NCBI GenBank assembly: GCA_963764825.1
Contig: CAVXUA010000016.1
Coordinates: 186,001 to 250,000, forward strand
From: JAZGGS01 sp963764825
Lineage (GTDB): Bacteria; Bacteroidota; Ignavibacteria; Ignavibacteriales; Ignavibacteriaceae
Reading direction: 5' to 3'
DNA: 64,000 bases
Shown: one piece after another, positions 61,281-64,000 of the stretch
Numbering within the stretch: the first letter of the stretch is position 1
Layout of the letters: each line of letters begins with the position of its first letter
Notes under the pieces: model-generated
Told to the model about the DNA's origin: nothing
What the model saw: only the letters and a program-made list of their open reading frames with translations
Databases searched by the model: none
Position numbers and translations under genes: made by a program

Positions 61281-63713
61281 ATGCGTAAAATTTTTTTATT
61301 GGTATTCCTTCTTATCGTAATAATTGCTGCTTTAATTTTTCCCCAGCGAAAACCTGGAGAGGAAAGGCGAATGGGGGGAACAATAAAGGGAAGTGTAGTT
61401 GATGCATCATCATCCATCCCGATTGAATACGCAAATATATTGTTGCTTAATGTTATTGATACTATAATGATTAACGGAACAATTACAAATCCGGATGGCA
61501 GTTTTTTAATTGAAAAAATTAGACCCGGAAAATATTATATTGAAATTAAATTTATGGGATTCAACAGTTGGAGAACTGAAATTGAAATTAGCAGGGAATT
61601 ACGAGATCATGATCTGGGTGAAATAAAACTTGAACCGGTTACCGTAAATCTCGGGGATGTGGTGGTTGAAGGAAATCGCTCGCCGGTTAGCTATCAGGTG
61701 GATAAAAAAGTTATTGATGTAAGCCAGATTCAAACAGTAATTTCGGGAAATGCTACAGATGTACTTGAAAATGTTCCTTCGGTCACGGTTGATATTGAAG
61801 GAAATGTTAGCTTGCGTGGAAGCGATAACTTCACAGTCCTGGTAGATGGAAGACCTTCAATTCTCGATCCTCAGGAATCACTTCAGCAAATAGCTGCAAG
61901 CACAATTAAATCAATTGAGATAATTACAAATCCTTCGGCTAAATACGATCCCGAAGGAACTGCGGGAATAATTAATGTTATTCTTAAACAATCTAAAAAT
62001 GAAGGAATAGCAGGAATAGCAAATCTTAATGCAGGATTAAATGAAAAGTATGGCGGAGATTTTTTAGGTGAGTATAAAAATTCAAACATCAGAACTTATT
62101 TTGGACTAGATTATAATAAGCGTTATATGCCTGGCAACTCGATGGAAGAGAATATTTACTATTATGAAGAATTAACTTCCTTTTCTAATTCAAACTCAAA
62201 TATAAAAAGAGGAAGAACACGTTACGGATTTCGTGGAGGAATTGAATTCCTACTTGGCGAATTAGATGTACTTACCTTTGGAGGAAGATACGGTTACAGA
62301 GAAGGAGAGCGTTTAGCTACTAAATACTTTACAGAGTGGACAAGTATAGATACCGATGAAATTAATTATTTAAGTAATGGTGATAGAAGCCGTTCAGGTC
62401 CTTATTTTTCTTTAAACTCAAATTACACTCATAAATTTAATGCTGATAATGGTCATCAAATAATGAGTGAGCTATATTACAGACACCGCAAATCTGATGA
62501 ACTAACACTGACCTCCGAATTTTCCGATAGTGCACAGGTAAGCGGTAGAAAAACCACTGAATTTGGTCCTTCATACAGCTTTCGCGGAAAGATTGATTAC
62601 ACGCTGCCTTTTAGTGAGTTTAATAAGCTGGAAGCTGGTTACCAGGGGGAGATAAATAGCTCTGAAGATGAGAACGGTTTTTTTGAATATAACTCTGAAA
62701 CGAATGAATACGAATACCAACCGCTATTCAGTAATTTGAATAATTACAATCGTACTGAGCATGCATTTTATTCAATGTACTCAGATAAAATTTATGATCT
62801 CTTAGTTCAGGGAGGATTAAGGACGGAGTACACTTACCGTTTAATTGAAGTACCGGCTAATAATGAAGGATTCAAAATAAACAGGTGGGATTATTTTCCA
62901 AGCTTTCACTCATCTTATAAATTTGAATCTGGACTGCAATTAATGGCAAGTTATTCAAGAAGGATAGAACGCGCGCGCGGCTGGGCTCTTGAACCGTTTG
63001 ATACGTGGATTGATGGCAATAATGTAAGAAGAGGAAATCCTGATCTTCAACCTGAATTTATTGATTCATACGAAGGAGGAATGCAGACATATTTTGGAAA
63101 ATTTTCGCTCTCAACTGAACTATATTACAGGATAACGCATAACAAAAGAGAACGAGTGAGATCTATATTTACAGAGAATGTAACTTTAACAACTTTCGAA
63201 AATGTTGGAACTGATTATTCACTTGGCGGAGAATTCCTTCTTAATCTTAACCCGCTTGATTTCTGGAACATAAACCTTATGGGAAACCTTTATCATTATA
63301 AAGTTGAAGGGATTCTTTATGAAAGAGATTTTTCGCAAACAAGTTTTAACTGGGATACCAGGTTCAACAATATGTTCAGGATTGGAAAATTAACTCAACT
63401 GCAATTGAATTTAAGATATAGTAGTCCAACTGTTACAGCGCAAGGAGAACGGAAAGGATTTTTTTCCACTGATATTTCTATAAAGCAGGAGATAATTGAA
63501 CAAATACTAGCCGTTACATTGCAGGTAAGGGATCTTTTTGGAACGGCAAAATATGAATACACTTCAGCAGGAAGAGACTTTTCCACCTATACACATGCTA
63601 CCAGAGAATCTCCGGTTGTTATGCTCAATCTGCGTTACACTTTTAATAATTATAAACCTGAAAGAGAGAGACGCGGAGAGAATGGAGAATTTGATGAAGG
63701 TGATGATTTTTAA
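61281..63713 (+). CDS. TonB-dependent outer membrane receptor (outer-membrane beta-barrel family)
   Basis: Outer membrane protein of 810 residues, in frame. A signal peptide is followed by a carboxypeptidase-D-like regulatory domain (GTIKGSVVDASSSIPIEYAN), a plug with VPSVTVDIEGNVSLRGSDNF and the LVDGRPS segment, and a long C-terminal barrel ending in LRYTFNNYK and an acidic tail. This layout is common for Bacteroidota receptors of peptides, siderophores or carbohydrates. The substrate is unknown. The downstream convergent gene encodes a TonB C-terminal domain. Confidence 0.88.
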   Translation: MRKIFLLVFLLIVIIAALIFPQRKPGEERRMGGTIKGSVVDASSSIPIEYANILLLNVIDTIMINGTITNPDGSFLIEKIRPGKYYIEIKFMGFNSWRTEIEISRELRDHDLGEIKLEPVTVNLGDVVVEGNRSPVSYQVDKKVIDVSQIQTVISGNATDVLENVPSVTVDIEGNVSLRGSDNFTVLVDGRPSILDPQESLQQIAASTIKSIEIITNPSAKYDPEGTAGIINVILKQSKNEGIAGIANLNAGLNEKYGGDFLGEYKNSNIRTYFGLDYNKRYMPGNSMEENIYYYEELTSFSNSNSNIKRGRTRYGFRGGIEFLLGELDVLTFGGRYGYREGERLATKYFTEWTSIDTDEINYLSNGDRSRSGPYFSLNSNYTHKFNADNGHQIMSELYYRHRKSDELTLTSEFSDSAQVSGRKTTEFGPSYSFRGKIDYTLPFSEFNKLEAGYQGEINSSEDENGFFEYNSETNEYEYQPLFSNLNNYNRTEHAFYSMYSDKIYDLLVQGGLRTEYTYRLIEVPANNEGFKINRWDYFPSFHSSYKFESGLQLMASYSRRIERARGWALEPFDTWIDGNNVRRGNPDLQPEFIDSYEGGMQTYFGKFSLSTELYYRITHNKRERVRSIFTENVTLTTFENVGTDYSLGGEFLLNLNPLDFWNINLMGNLYHYKVEGILYERDFSQTSFNWDTRFNNMFRIGKLTQLQLNLRYSSPTVTAQGERKGFFSTDISIKQEIIEQILAVTLQVRDLFGTAKYEYTSAGRDFSTYTHATRESPVVMLNLRYTFNNYKPERERRGENGEFDEGDDF

Positions 63714-63815
63714 ATCCTTTGTTTAACCACTCACAAAAGAGGTGAGAGATCATCATTTATTCTGTCAAACTATTTTCAAGTCCTCGCATCGAAAATAATC
63801 AAAAACCCTGTCCAG

Positions 63816-63848
63816 TTATGGGAAACTTTTTTATATAAGTTTCCATAA
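63816..63848. terminator. Hairpin between the receptor and tonB genes
   Basis: TTATGGGAAACTT and AAGTTTCCATAA pair over 12 positions with a single bulged G around a loop of eight bases. The stem is strong but lacks a T-run. A weaker CTCAC / GTGAG stem lies at 63730-63746. Confidence 0.45.
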
Positions 63849-63864
63849 TGCAGGTTTATTGAAA

Positions 63865-64000
63865 TTATCGTTTAAAGACAATAGGAATTATAATCTGAAC
63901 TTTAATGGGTTTCCCTCTTTGCATTCCGGGTTTAAACTTTGTATTTAAAACCGCATCCAGTGCAGCTTCATCGCAACCTAAGCTTATACCTTTTATTACC
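63865..64000 (-). CDS. Energy transducer TonB, C-terminal fragment
   Basis: Forty-four residues run in from the right window edge. GCDEAALDAVLNTKFKPGMQ followed by RGKPIKVQIIIPIVFK is the end of a TonB C-terminal domain, which contacts TonB boxes of outer membrane receptors. It points to a functional partner for the receptor at 61281-63713. The N-terminal part is outside the window. Confidence 0.8.
   Translation of the reverse strand, partial: VIKGISLGCDEAALDAVLNTKFKPGMQRGKPIKVQIIIPIVFKR

Noticed and set aside
1..64000. CRISPR array, rRNA genes, insertion sequences or transposases
   Set aside because: I saw no regularly spaced direct repeats, no rRNA-like conserved sequence and no transposase or integrase motif on either strand.

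Overview
The window is A+T-rich DNA from a member of the Ignavibacteria/Bacteroidota-Chlorobi group. The main clues are the type IX secretion C-terminal domains with the NFPNPFNP / NYPNPFNP signature on at least three predicted exported proteins, a GWxTD-domain protein, a CarboxypepD-like TonB-dependent receptor, an 11-gene complex I operon without nuoEFG, and an isolated atpD-atpC pair. Superoxide dismutase and complex I sit alongside an oxygen-sensitive glycyl radical enzyme, which fits a facultative anaerobe.

A quality note governs the whole annotation. Roughly three dozen genes, many of them normally essential (adk, rho, folC, nuo genes, pyrD, lysC), are split by single-base frame changes while both halves keep full family conservation. 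I therefore read most breaks as sequencing or assembly indels and annotate each broken gene as one CDS, giving approximate break points.

Layout. 1-7.5 kb: lipA (cut by the window edge), an orphan secretion-domain remnant, atpDC, a LON-domain protein, a YCF48-repeat secreted protein, sodA, and an iron-sulfur block (IscR-like Rrf2 regulator with a recognisable operator, an unknown small gene, iscA). 7.5-18 kb: minus-strand nuoABCDHIJKLMN. 18-30.5 kb: housekeeping genes (manC, rpiB with an N-terminal extension, pyrK-pyrD, folC, rho, GWxTD protein, pdxA, methyltransferase, ftsE, adk, tadA). 31-41 kb: accessory DNA with a radical SAM protein, a lipoprotein, an ABC exporter, a PD40-repeat protein, DinB, a secreted polysaccharide deacetylase, small proteins, and two hairpins with integron attC-like geometry.

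41-55 kb is the most interesting region. On the minus strand it carries an S37-type peptidase, an EamA transporter, a DapA-family lyase, proline dehydrogenase, an M24 Xaa-Pro peptidase, a trans-3-hydroxyproline dehydratase-type proline racemase homologue (Cys/Thr active site), a glycyl radical enzyme resembling trans-4-hydroxy-L-proline dehydratase (HypD), and its activase. Together these would release and degrade proline and both hydroxyproline isomers from collagen-like or proline-rich peptides. A Tat-exported molybdenum hydroxylase pair (iorAB-like) is embedded on the opposite strand. 55-59.5 kb: tRNA-Arg and the lysine/diaminopimelate cluster dapA-dapB-dapH-lysC, with a possible alternative-pairing leader and a TGTCATTCTGA-type palindromic repeat. 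59.5-64 kb: a DUF1566 secreted protein, a TonB-dependent receptor and the end of a TonB gene.
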